7,679 nucleotides of DNA from Prevotella sp. CAG:1320 (GTDB taxonomy: Bacteria; Bacteroidota; Bacteroidia; Bacteroidales; Bacteroidaceae): assembly GCA_000435635.1 (NCBI GenBank), contig FR882141.1, positions 1 through 7,679 on the forward strand, read 5' to 3'. The notes below the pieces were generated by a model. That model was not told the DNA's origin and made no database searches. It saw only the letters and a list, made by a program, of their open reading frames with translations. This document shows, piece after piece, positions 1-6,308 of the stretch (its first letter is position 1; each line of letters begins with the position of its first letter). A program made the translations under genes and the position numbers.

Positions 1-3
1 CGC

Positions 4-129
4 GCGTTTCCAGCTCCATTCCGAACTGCGGGAAGGAATTTACGGCGTTTCCAGCTCCCAAACTGTCTGCGGGAAGGTTTTGACGCGTGTTTCTAGCTCC
101 TTCCAAGGGTGGAAGACACTGTAGAGACG
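4..129. repeat. Three imperfect tandem repeats of about 41-44 bp
   Basis: Three units lie at 4-44, 45-85 and 86-129. Units 1 and 2 share the 14-base opening GCGTTTCCAGCTCC and the core TGCGGGAAGG at the same offset, and match at 31 of 41 positions by eye. Unit 3 is more diverged (GTTTCTAGCTCC, then GGGTGGAAG) and contains a perfect 5-bp hairpin, CTTCC (100-104) with GGAAG (111-115). All three units end in ACG. The array begins at the window edge and may continue leftwards. No gene overlaps it. Its function is unknown; it could be a dispersed intergenic repeat family. Confidence 0.75.
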
Positions 130-224
130 CGTTAAGATGATTCTTTAATGGGCTTGCGGTTTAGGTGCTCATGCCTGCTCTGTAATGCTTTTTTGCGTTA
201 GGGATTATATTTTCATCCGAAACA

Positions 225-256
225 TTTCCCCGTTTCGAGAATAATGCTTATTTTCG
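225..256 (+). promoter_or_regulatory. Weak candidate promoter for the pectate lyase gene
   Basis: TATTTTCG at 249-256 differs from the Bacteroidetes -7 box TAnnTTTG at one base. About 20 nt upstream, TTTC at 225-228 stands where a -33 TTTG would be expected. Transcription would then start near 263, leaving a leader of about 70 nt. The rest of 130-335 is AT-rich, with no gene and no better promoter match. The -33 element is poor, so this is tentative. Confidence 0.3.
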
Positions 257-268
257 CGCTATCGATCA

Positions 269-282
269 GTCACGGCGGTGAC
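269..282. promoter_or_regulatory. Small perfect inverted repeat in the pectate lyase leader
   Basis: GTCAC (269-273), GGCG and GTGAC (278-282) form a perfect 5-bp stem with a 4-nt loop, ending 53 nt before the start codon. It would sit near the 5' end of the mRNA if the candidate promoter just upstream is real. It could be an mRNA hairpin or a small operator. Chance occurrence cannot be excluded for so short a stem. Confidence 0.3.
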
Positions 283-335
283 ACTTCAAGACAACAATAA
301 ACAAACTACCTAAACCAAATCAGAAATAGTGATCT

Positions 336-2099
336 ATGAGAAAAACTTTACTGCTTTTATGGATGGCGCTTTGCGCCTTCACGGTGCGCGCGCAGTTGGT
401 TCCCGCTTTTCCTGGCGCGGAAGGTCACGGCAGATACGTGACTGGAGGGCGAGGAGGAGAAGTGAGACACGTTACCAACCTCAACGATAATGGAGCGGGG
501 TCGCTGCGGGAGGCCGTGAAAGGCGATAAAGCCAAAACCGTGGTATTCGATGTAGGCGGCGTGATAGCTCTGGAAGAAGAATTGAAGATAGGCGCTAATA
601 CCACTATCGCCGGACAGACAGCCCCCAGCCCAGGTATCACCCTGCGTTACTACACCGTTCGCCCCGCGGGAGATAATATCATCATCCGCTTTATCCGTGT
701 CCGCAGAGGGCAGGAAAGGGATGTGAATGACAGCGCGGACGCTATTTGGGCTCGTGAATATACGGGCATGATACTTGACCACTGCTCTTTCAGTTGGAGC
801 ATAGACGAGGTGGCTTCCTTTTATGATATGAATAACTTCACAATGCAATGGTGCACCATCGCGGAGAGCCTTAACAACGCGGGACATGGAAAGGGCGCTC
901 ATGGATATGGAGGTATTTGGGGAGGCAAGTTGGCCAGCTTCCATCACAACCTCTTGGCTCATGTATCTAACCGAGTACCTCGCTTCAACGGGGCACGCTA
1001 CGGCTGGACAGGCTATACCAAAAATAAACTTTATTCGGAGTATAAATGGGAAAATGCCGTGCAGGCCGAGAACGTGGACTTCCGCAACTGCGTGATGTTC
1101 AACTGGGGCAATAGCAATGGCTGTTATGGTGGCCCGGGCGGCGGGCAGATTAACATCGTGAATAACTACTATAAAGGTGGCCCCGCTACGCCAGACAGCA
1201 AGGCAAACCGGGTGACGCAGGTTTCCGTGGGCGACGAAGGCAATGGCACCATCGAAAAACTGCGAGGCTTGGCCAGCCGCTATTACATTTCCGGCAATAC
1301 TACCGAGACACATGGCGGGAAGATAACCCATAACCGCGATTGGGATGGCGTTGACTATGACGAAGGCACTTATACCCTTGACGGGGAACGATATACCGCA
1401 GACCCCAATGCTTATTACGACGCTCCCCATGTCACTATCAATGGAGTCTCTTGCGTCAAGATAAGAATGGAAGAGCCTTGTCCGACGGGCGAGGTGACCA
1501 CCCACGACGCTGTCACGGCCTTCTCCAAGGTGCTGGACTACGCTGGTGCGTCTCTTTATCGCGATGACGTAGATGCCCGTTACAAGCGGGAAGTCACCAG
1601 CGGTAATCCTGAATACATGGGTTCGGTGACGGGAGAGGAAGGCTTGATAGACTTGGTGGCAGATGTGGAGGGCTATACAGAGGCGAATTTCGGAACGTCC
1701 TCCCGCCCCGCAGGCTTTGATTCAGATGGTGATGGCATGCCCGATGAGTGGGAAATCGCCAACGGATTGAATCCTGATGACCCCAGCGACGGCAACGACA
1801 AGAAGCTGGACGCCAAAGGATGGTATACCAACTTGGAGGTATACTTGAGCAATGTGGTGGAAAACATCATGCGCCAAGGCAACGCCGATGCCCAATCTGT
1901 CGTGGAGGAATATTATCCATTGGCTGGCGGAGATGTGCCCTCTGGCATTGGCAGCGTGGCCGCGGATGAGGAAGATATCGTAACCACCAATTATTACGAC
2001 GTGCGGGGTGTGCGGGTGAATCCTTCCGCTAAGGGAATTGTCATTCGTGTGGATATCATGAGAGATGGCGGCAAGCGTGTCACCAAGGAGATGAGGTGA
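336..2099 (+). CDS. Secreted PL1-type pectate lyase with Ca-binding motif and C-terminal tail
   Basis: The 587-residue protein is probably a polysaccharide lyase cleaving pectate (homogalacturonan) by beta-elimination outside the cytoplasm. Residues 1-19 form a signal peptide (MRK, a Leu-rich core, then VRA before Q20). The mature part opens with AFPGAEGHGRYVTGGRGG, typical of bacterial family 1 pectate lyases, and continues as a parallel beta-helix. SFSWSIDE (151-158) supplies acidic residues of the kind that bind Ca. NRVPRF (212-217) holds Arg213 and Arg216, the likely catalytic-base region. FDSDGDGMPDEWE (461-473) followed by LNPDDPSDGN is a thrombospondin type-3/EF-hand-like Ca loop. The tail (552-587, NYYDVRGVRV then KGIVIR) resembles C-terminal sorting or anchoring tails of secreted Bacteroidales proteins. 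There is no SusC/SusD pair or other carbohydrate gene in the window, so it stands alone here. The start is the only ATG that gives a signal peptide. Family assignment is confident; exact substrate is not. Confidence 0.9.
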   Translation: MRKTLLLLWMALCAFTVRAQLVPAFPGAEGHGRYVTGGRGGEVRHVTNLNDNGAGSLREAVKGDKAKTVVFDVGGVIALEEELKIGANTTIAGQTAPSPGITLRYYTVRPAGDNIIIRFIRVRRGQERDVNDSADAIWAREYTGMILDHCSFSWSIDEVASFYDMNNFTMQWCTIAESLNNAGHGKGAHGYGGIWGGKLASFHHNLLAHVSNRVPRFNGARYGWTGYTKNKLYSEYKWENAVQAENVDFRNCVMFNWGNSNGCYGGPGGGQINIVNNYYKGGPATPDSKANRVTQVSVGDEGNGTIEKLRGLASRYYISGNTTETHGGKITHNRDWDGVDYDEGTYTLDGERYTADPNAYYDAPHVTINGVSCVKIRMEEPCPTGEVTTHDAVTAFSKVLDYAGASLYRDDVDARYKREVTSGNPEYMGSVTGEEGLIDLVADVEGYTEANFGTSSRPAGFDSDGDGMPDEWEIANGLNPDDPSDGNDKKLDAKGWYTNLEVYLSNVVENIMRQGNADAQSVVEEYYPLAGGDVPSGIGSVAADEEDIVTTNYYDVRGVRVNPSAKGIVIRVDIMRDGGKRVTKEMR

Positions 2100-2133
2100 T
2101 GTTTCGGGATTACACCATATTATATATATAGGC

Positions 2134-2168
2134 AAATGGGCGTACCATCACTGGCACGCCCATTTTTT
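2134..2168 (+). terminator. Rho-independent terminator after the pectate lyase
   Basis: AAATGGGCGT (2134-2143) and ACGCCCATTT (2156-2165) form a perfect 10-bp stem. CCA/TGG inside the loop can extend it. The right arm runs straight into a six-T tract (2163-2168). It lies 34 nt after the lyase stop codon, in the gap between convergent genes. On the minus strand the trailing U run is short, so it mainly serves the plus-strand transcript. Confidence 0.88.
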
Positions 2169-2177
2169 GTTGATGCC

Positions 2178-2220
2178 CTCTTGCTCTCACAGCAAGGGTC
2201 ACCATTCATAAATATATGAA
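2178..2220. other. Two further hairpins in the convergent intergenic region
   Basis: The first is an 8-pair stem, 2178-2185 with 2191-2198, around a CTCAC loop; its core is CTTGCT/AGCAAG with one G-T pair further out. The second is a perfect 6-bp stem, TTCATA (2205-2210) with TATGAA (2215-2220), around AATA. Neither has a T tract directly after it, so they are not obvious terminators. They lie between the two terminators of the converging transcripts and may protect mRNA 3' ends. Confidence 0.4.
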
Positions 2221-2253
2221 AAAGATAAGAGAAATATCTGTTTCTTCCTTATC
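2219..2253 (-). terminator. AT-rich terminator of the sigma-factor operon, overlapping the last stop codon
   Basis: On the minus strand GATAAG and then AGAAA pair with TTTCT and CTTATC, giving 11 bp broken by a two-base bulge, with loop CAGATA. This is followed directly by five T (2223-2219). On the plus strand the arms are 2224-2234 and 2241-2253. The stop codon of the small membrane-protein gene (2249-2251) lies inside the stem, so the operon ends with almost no 3' untranslated spacing. The stem is AT-rich and probably of moderate strength. Confidence 0.6.
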
Positions 2254-2623
2254 GGCGCTCCGTTTGCGCCACGCAGGCGAAGACAACCAACAAGATAGCC
2301 GCCAACGCCAGGTATCCTATGTAGAAATCCTTGAACGAGAACGACTGCTCTGGCAGTTCTTTCAGCCAGATGCCAGCCTTGAAAAGGAAGGTTTTCACGG
2401 GCGAGGCCAGTTGCTTCAGTCCCTCCTCGGTCAGCAGCATGACCGTGATGGCCACGAGCCACATGCTTGTCCAAAGCCTGTTGAGCCAGATGGCATTCCG
2501 CGGCAGCTTGCGCATTACTTGCTTAGAGAAGCCATCGTCGGCAATGGTTTGCCGTCGGGAGGCGAAAAACTCTTCCAAAGCTCTTTCTTCCTCGTTGCTC
2601 AGTATGTTGTCTTTATCTGTCAT
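2249..2623 (-). CDS. Small two-TM membrane protein (DUF5056-like), possible anti-sigma factor
   Basis: The 124-residue protein has a charged N-terminal segment (about 1-44, with EEERALEEFF and FSKQVMRKLP), a hydrophobic segment at about 46-64, a loop, and a second hydrophobic segment at about 101-118 before a short TERR tail. The look and position recall the DUF5056 proteins found after ECF sigma factors in Bacteroides relatives. The start codon lies inside the end of the sigma gene, an 11-bp overlap in a different frame, which suggests coupled translation. A cytoplasmic N-terminus and membrane anchoring next to a sigma gene fit an anti-sigma or sensor role. That is an inference: no zinc-binding HxxxCxxC signature is present. 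No strong ribosome binding site is visible. Confidence 0.75.
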   Translation of the reverse strand: MTDKDNILSNEEERALEEFFASRRQTIADDGFSKQVMRKLPRNAIWLNRLWTSMWLVAITVMLLTEEGLKQLASPVKTFLFKAGIWLKELPEQSFSFKDFYIGYLALAAILLVVFACVAQTERR

Positions 2624-3149
2624 ATCCGTTTGCTTTTAGGTAAGTCACCAGTTTCTTTTTTCCTCTTGCCAAGTGCGACTTGATGGTGTTGGCGTTCATC
2701 GCGGTAATCTCGGCGATGCGATCTATGCTTTGCCCCTCCATCAGTTGCAGTGATACGCAGGTGCGTTCTGTTTCCGTCAGTTGTTGCAGGGCTTGGTAAA
2801 GATCCATTTTTTCCATGCCCCGTTGCTCGGTTCTCAGCCTTTGGGCGGGCAGCAGGTCTATGTCCGTGGTGGGACGCTGGCCACGAGTGTAGTCATAGAA
2901 CACGTTGTAGGCGATGCGGAAAAGCCAAGTCCCGAAGTTGGACTTCCCTTGGAACTGCGCGATATTGAGATATGCCTTGACGAAAGTGTCTTGCGCCAGG
3001 TCGTCGCTCAACTGCGTGTCTCCGCACGTTTGGTTGAGGAAAAACCTCCGGATGGTCTCTTGGTGCCTCTTGACCAGCGTGTCGAAGGCACGCCTGTCGT
3101 GTAGCACGGCCACCCGCGATACCAGTTGTATGTCGTCCCAACTGTTCAT
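2613..3149 (-). CDS. ECF-type RNA polymerase sigma factor
   Basis: The 178-residue protein has only sigma regions 2 and 4, as expected for an extracytoplasmic-function sigma-70 factor that redirects RNA polymerase. Region 2 spans about residues 21-90, with SDDLAQDTFVKAY (48-60) and the promoter-melting stretch FGTWLFRIAYNVFYDYTR (72-89). Region 4 spans about 119-166, with LTETERTCVSLQLMEGQS and a helix-turn-helix ending NTIKSHLARGKKKL. The ATG at 3149 was chosen over one 60 nt upstream: it has a clear ribosome binding site (AGAGGAAAG directly before the ATG), matches the usual family N-terminus, and avoids overlap with the DUF6249 gene, which stops 14 nt earlier. The operon order is envelope protein, sigma factor, small membrane protein. 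The regulon and trigger are not visible. Confidence 0.93.
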   Translation of the reverse strand: MNSWDDIQLVSRVAVLHDRRAFDTLVKRHQETIRRFFLNQTCGDTQLSDDLAQDTFVKAYLNIAQFQGKSNFGTWLFRIAYNVFYDYTRGQRPTTDIDLLPAQRLRTEQRGMEKMDLYQALQQLTETERTCVSLQLMEGQSIDRIAEITAMNANTIKSHLARGKKKLVTYLKANGYDR

Positions 3150-3163
3150 CTTTCCTCTAGGGC

Positions 3164-4105
3164 CTAGTCTTTCCTCGTGTTCTTCTCGGATGTTTTGGCT
3201 ACCACGCACATTCCCGCACCTATGCAGAGCACCAGTCCGCCCACGGCGGTCAGGGCATCGGTGCCCATGAAAAGGCCCATGACGATGAGTCCCAGGCCCG
3301 TGAAGGCGGTCATCACGCCTTTCTGTCCCCGGGCGTTGTTGGTGATTTGCTGGAAGGTGTAGGCCCAGTTCCGCTCCTGTGGCATGGCCTCTTTCTCCTC
3401 GCTGGTGCTATCCTCGGGGGTAGGGGTTGTCTTTCTCCGTTCGCCCTTGCCCGAGGTCTTGGCTATCACGCATTGTCCCGCTCCCATGCAGATGAGCAGC
3501 GCGCCCACGGCGGCCAGTGTTTCGATGTTTATGAAGAGGCCGAAGACGATGAGCCCCAGGCCCAGGAATACGTTTCTCACTCCCTTGCTCCACATGTAGC
3601 TGTCGGTTTGCAGTTCCATGGAGAGCATTTCCTGCGGGATGGGCTGCCCGTTCTCCATGGCCTGGCGGGCGAACTCCAGTCGCTGTCGGTTGCGCCTCAC
3701 CAGGTACCAGATGAAGAGTCCCAGCACGATGAAAGGCGAGCAAAGGAAGAGGAACACCAGTATCACCACCAGCGTGGCAAAGGCGCTGGCCCAGAAGCCG
3801 GCCGTGCCGCCCAGCAGCTCCAGTGCCCATCGTTCCAGCAGGGAGTCTGCTTGGTCGTTGTTCCAGTCCAGCGAGGCTGTGTTGCCTTTGCCGTTGTAGT
3901 AGGTGACGCTGTCGCCTTGCGCGTCGGTTTCCGTGGTGTCGCTATAGGCCACTATTCCCTCCTCGTCCGTGGAGTCGTTGACGGCGGGGGCGTTTGTGGT
4001 GGCCGTGGCGGTGGCCTTGCCTTTCTGGCCTTGGGCCATTGCTTGGTTGACAGGGCTGGTGGCTAGCAGCGCCAGTGTCAGGGTTATGGTTATGAGTCTT
4101 TTCAT
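3164..4105 (-). CDS. Exported multi-pass membrane protein with duplicated DUF6249-like segment
   Basis: The 313-residue protein has a signal peptide (1-24, ending QAMA before Q25), a low-complexity Ala/Thr- and Asp-rich stretch (about 28-90), and a long hydrophobic segment (about 107-136, ending WYLVRRNR). A polar linker with NGQPIPQE follows, as in DUF6249 proteins. Two 45-residue copies of a two-helix membrane unit then occur at 174-218 and 262-306. Both begin KGV, carry GLGLIV and AVG, and end AKTS; 28 of 45 positions match. The copies are joined by a charged linker (219-261). It is first in the operon with the ECF sigma factor, 14 nt upstream of it, so a role in envelope sensing or stress output is plausible. 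The biochemical function is unknown. The leader has no Shine-Dalgarno site. Confidence 0.85.
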   Translation of the reverse strand: MKRLITITLTLALLATSPVNQAMAQGQKGKATATATTNAPAVNDSTDEEGIVAYSDTTETDAQGDSVTYYNGKGNTASLDWNNDQADSLLERWALELLGGTAGFWASAFATLVVILVFLFLCSPFIVLGLFIWYLVRRNRQRLEFARQAMENGQPIPQEMLSMELQTDSYMWSKGVRNVFLGLGLIVFGLFINIETLAAVGALLICMGAGQCVIAKTSGKGERRKTTPTPEDSTSEEKEAMPQERNWAYTFQQITNNARGQKGVMTAFTGLGLIVMGLFMGTDALTAVGGLVLCIGAGMCVVAKTSEKNTRKD

Positions 4106-4152
4106 ATTGTTTTGTTTTTTCTGTGTATTAGACGAGTCCAGTGGCGCATTAG

Positions 4153-4183
4153 TTGCAAAGAAACGATTTTTTTCTTAAATTCG
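4153..4183 (+). promoter_or_regulatory. Bacteroidetes-type promoter for rsmF-folA
   Basis: TTG (4153-4155, -33) and TAAATTCG (4176-4183, -7; one mismatch to TAnnTTTG) are separated by 20 nt, the usual spacing for the Bacteroidetes primary sigma factor. Transcription would start near 4190, leaving only about 15 nt of leader. The -33 element lies in the palindrome TTGCAA, so it also reads TTG on the minus strand. However, no -7 box at the proper spacing was found there for the divergent DUF6249 operon. Confidence 0.65.
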
Positions 4184-4204
4184 CGTCATAAACCACATGA
4201 AAAA

Positions 4205-5614
4205 ATGAATTTACCGCAAGATTTCTCTCAATATACGCTTGCCTTGATGGGGCAAACCCGCTACGACCGCTTCCTTCGTGCGCTGGACGAGTCGCCCACG
4301 GTGGCCATTCGTCTCAATCCAGCCAAGCTCCCCGCGGGAGAGGTAAAGGTAGAGGATGCCGAGGGACAAGTGCCTTGGTGCGAGGACGCTTGCTATTTGG
4401 CTAGCCGACCCGATTTTACCTTCGACCCCATGCTTCACGCCGGTGTCTACTACGTGCAGGAAGCCTCCTCCATGTTCCTTCACCGCGTGTTGCGGCAGTA
4501 CGTCTCCCGCCCCGTGATGGCCTTGGATTTATGCGCCGCTCCTGGTGGCAAGTCCACGGTAGCCCGTTCCGCGTTGCCCCAGGGCAGTCTGCTTTTCTGC
4601 AATGAGCCTATGCGAGACCGCTCCAGGATATTGGCGGAGAACATGATGAAGTGGGGCCATCCCGACGTGGTGGTCACCAACGACTTCCCCAAAGCCTACC
4701 GCGAGTCGGGTTTGCGGTTTGACGTGATTGTGGCGGATGTGCCTTGCTCGGGCGAGGGCATGTTTCGCAAGGACCCCGCCAGCATAGCCGAGTGGAGCCG
4801 GCAACACGTCTTCGACTGCGCCAAGTTGCAGCGCGAGATAGTTTCCGACGCTTGGCGGTACTTGCGTCCGGGCGGTTTGCTGGTTTATTCCACCTGCACT
4901 TTCAACGCCCAGGAGGACGAGGAGAACGTGGCTTGGATGATAGACCGTCTGGGCGCGGAGCCGCTCACGGTGGACGTGGAGGCAGATTGGGCCATCACGG
5001 GCAGCCTGGCGGGCGACCTGCCGGTATATCGTTTCATCCCTGGCTATACCCGTGGCGAGGGTCTGTTCATGGCCGTACTGCGCAAGCCCGAAGAGCAGAG
5101 TGGGGAGGAAAAGCCACCCCGCAAGACGAAAAATTCCCGTCGGGAGAAACCAGGGAAACCTTTCTCCGTGCCCGCTGATTGGTTGCGGGCGGATGAGGAG
5201 ATGGCGTACTCGCTGGAGGAGGATACGCTCAGGGCCATTCCCCAGCGTTGGTTTCCCCTCTATCGGCAAGCCCGCGAGCGGTTGCGGGTACTCCATGCGG
5301 GTGTCACCATGGGCACTTTAAAGGGTAGGGATCTATTGCCCCACCAGTCGCTCGCCCTTTCCACCTTGCTCCATAAAGGGGCTTTCCCCACCGTGGAACT
5401 GACCTGGCAGCAGGCCGTGGCCTACCTGCGCAAGGAAGCCTTCCCCTTGCCAGCCGACACGCCAAGGGGTTTCACGCTCCTGACCTATGGCCGCCAGCCC
5501 TTGGGATTCGCCAAGAACATCGGCCAAAGAGCCAATAACCTGTATCCGCAAGAGTGGCGCGTCAAGAGCACGCACCTGCCGCCCGCCGCTCCCCAAGTAG
5601 TGACCCTGCCATGA
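4205..5614 (+). CDS. rsmF: 16S rRNA m5C methyltransferase, RsmF/NOL1-NOP2-Sun family
   Basis: The 469-residue protein is a SAM-dependent RNA cytosine-C5 methyltransferase, close in length to E. coli RsmF (479), which makes m5C1407 in 16S rRNA. An N-terminal domain (1 to about 85) contains TVAIRLNPAK. The Rossmann methyltransferase core has the SAM motif DLCAAPGGKS (108-117), the motif IV Cys in VPCSGEGMFRKD (Cys181) and the catalytic Cys in YSTCTFNAQEDEENVAW (Cys231). A basic linker (about 300-318) leads to a C-terminal RsmF-type RNA-binding domain with DLLPHQSLALS (376-386) and GFAKNIGQRANNLYP (434-448). The ATG at 4205 is preferred because the N-terminus then matches the family and lies just after the promoter; the longer frame from 4112 would begin upstream of the -33 box. 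The gene overlaps folA by four bases. The exact target cytosine is inferred from homology. Confidence 0.9.
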   Translation: MNLPQDFSQYTLALMGQTRYDRFLRALDESPTVAIRLNPAKLPAGEVKVEDAEGQVPWCEDACYLASRPDFTFDPMLHAGVYYVQEASSMFLHRVLRQYVSRPVMALDLCAAPGGKSTVARSALPQGSLLFCNEPMRDRSRILAENMMKWGHPDVVVTNDFPKAYRESGLRFDVIVADVPCSGEGMFRKDPASIAEWSRQHVFDCAKLQREIVSDAWRYLRPGGLLVYSTCTFNAQEDEENVAWMIDRLGAEPLTVDVEADWAITGSLAGDLPVYRFIPGYTRGEGLFMAVLRKPEEQSGEEKPPRKTKNSRREKPGKPFSVPADWLRADEEMAYSLEEDTLRAIPQRWFPLYRQARERLRVLHAGVTMGTLKGRDLLPHQSLALSTLLHKGAFPTVELTWQQAVAYLRKEAFPLPADTPRGFTLLTYGRQPLGFAKNIGQRANNLYPQEWRVKSTHLPPAAPQVVTLP

Positions 5615-6138
5615 AAGTGAAGCTCATAGCCGCCGTGGCACGGAATAGGGCGATAGGCCATCAAGGGCAGTTGCTCTTCCACTTGCCGGAAGACATGGCT
5701 CGCTTTCGTCGTTTGACCACGGGTCATCCCGTTATCATGGGGCGCAAGACTTACGAGTCCTTGCCCCACGGCCCCTTGCCTCACCGTCGCAACATCGTTT
5801 TGTCCCGTCAAGCAGGTTTCCACCTTCCTTGGCGGGGGGAGGGAGATACCGGTCTGGAGGTCTGCCCGTCACTGGAAGAGGCCTTGCGCCGTTGCGCCTC
5901 CCAGCCGGAAGTGTTTGTTATTGGCGGGGCGGAGGTCTATCGCCAGGCCATTGATCTGGCCGTGGAGTTGTGGCTCACGGAGGTGGAGGCCGTTCCCGCG
6001 GAGGCGGATGCGTTTTTCCCGGATTATTCTGTCTGGCAGGCCATTAGCCGCGAATACTTTCCCCGCTCATCTTCCCGTCCGTATGCTTTTTCTTTCGTTA
6101 CCTATCGCCGCGAGGAGGACAATTTTTCCCGGGAGTAA
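5611..6138 (+). CDS. folA: Dihydrofolate reductase
   Basis: The 175-residue protein should reduce dihydrofolate to tetrahydrofolate with NADPH, supplying one-carbon carriers for thymidylate, purines and methionine; it is the target of trimethoprim. Visible motifs are the N-terminal strand and IG pair (IAAVARNRAIG, 7-16), the catalytic acid in HLPEDMARF (Asp28, equivalent to E. coli Asp27), the NADPH site VIMGRKTYESL (41-51), LPHRRNIVLSR (56-66) and VIGGAEVY (103-110), and the Thr in LWLTEVEA (Thr123). Phe23 occupies the place where nearly all bacterial enzymes have Trp (E. coli Trp22). A short insertion lies at about 68-82. The start ATG overlaps the rsmF stop as ATGA, suggesting coupled translation; no separate ribosome binding site is visible. 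A thyA gene, a frequent partner of folA, is not in the window. Confidence 0.94.
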   Translation: MKVKLIAAVARNRAIGHQGQLLFHLPEDMARFRRLTTGHPVIMGRKTYESLPHGPLPHRRNIVLSRQAGFHLPWRGEGDTGLEVCPSLEEALRRCASQPEVFVIGGAEVYRQAIDLAVELWLTEVEAVPAEADAFFPDYSVWQAISREYFPRSSSRPYAFSFVTYRREEDNFSRE

Positions 6139-6181
6139 TGCCTTGGATGTCCGCTTCCCTAGACTGCGAAAAAGAAGGTAA

Positions 6182-6225
6182 ACGGGAACGCCCGTGCGGT
6201 TCGCCCCGCTAGTCGGTTAATTTTT
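6182..6225 (+). terminator. Possible terminator after folA
   Basis: ACGGG (6182-6186) and CCCGT (6191-6195) form a perfect hairpin around AACG, followed by a second GC-rich stem, GCGG (6196-6199) with CCGC (6206-6209). A five-T run follows at 6221-6225. The T run is about 12 nt from the second stem rather than adjacent, so termination is plausible but not well formed. Confidence 0.35.
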
Positions 6226-6308
6226 GTTAATAAAAATGGGGGGGGTAGAGGGCGTTTCCCTACGCATATCGTATCTTTGTTCATGGGGGGGGGTAGAGGG
6301 CGTTTCCC

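Noticed and set aside
4..129. CRISPR array
   Set aside because: The units are imperfect and contiguous, with no constant repeats separated by unique spacers, and no cas gene is nearby.
357..1505. Long minus-strand open frame of 382 codons antisense to the pectate lyase
   Set aside because: It has no recognisable domain or credible ribosome binding site, and the plus-strand frame encodes an unmistakable lyase. Long antisense frames are expected opposite GC-rich codons.
3150..3209. Upstream start giving the sigma factor 20 extra residues
   Set aside because: It would overlap the preceding gene, while the ATG at 3149 has a strong AGAGGAAAG site and the family N-terminus.
3347..4066. Plus-strand open frame of 239 codons opposite the DUF6249-like gene
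   Set aside because: It is rich in His, Gly and Arg with no domain pattern. The minus-strand product has a signal peptide and clear membrane helices.
4123..4158. Minus-strand promoter for the sigma operon using TTGCAA and TAATACAC
   Set aside because: The spacing is about 25 nt instead of 19-21 and the -7 box matches poorly. The real promoter was not identified.
4112..4204. Upstream in-frame start for rsmF adding 31 residues
   Set aside because: It lies upstream of the predicted promoter, and the extra residues do not look like the family N-terminus.
4529..5296. Minus-strand open frame of 255 codons inside rsmF
   Set aside because: It is a shadow of the methyltransferase frame, which carries all the catalytic motifs.
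6238..6300. Intramolecular G-quadruplex
   Set aside because: Each unit has one G8/G9 run and one GGG. A four-run quadruplex needs the long run to be split with minimal loops or the two units to combine, so the standard pattern is not clearly met.
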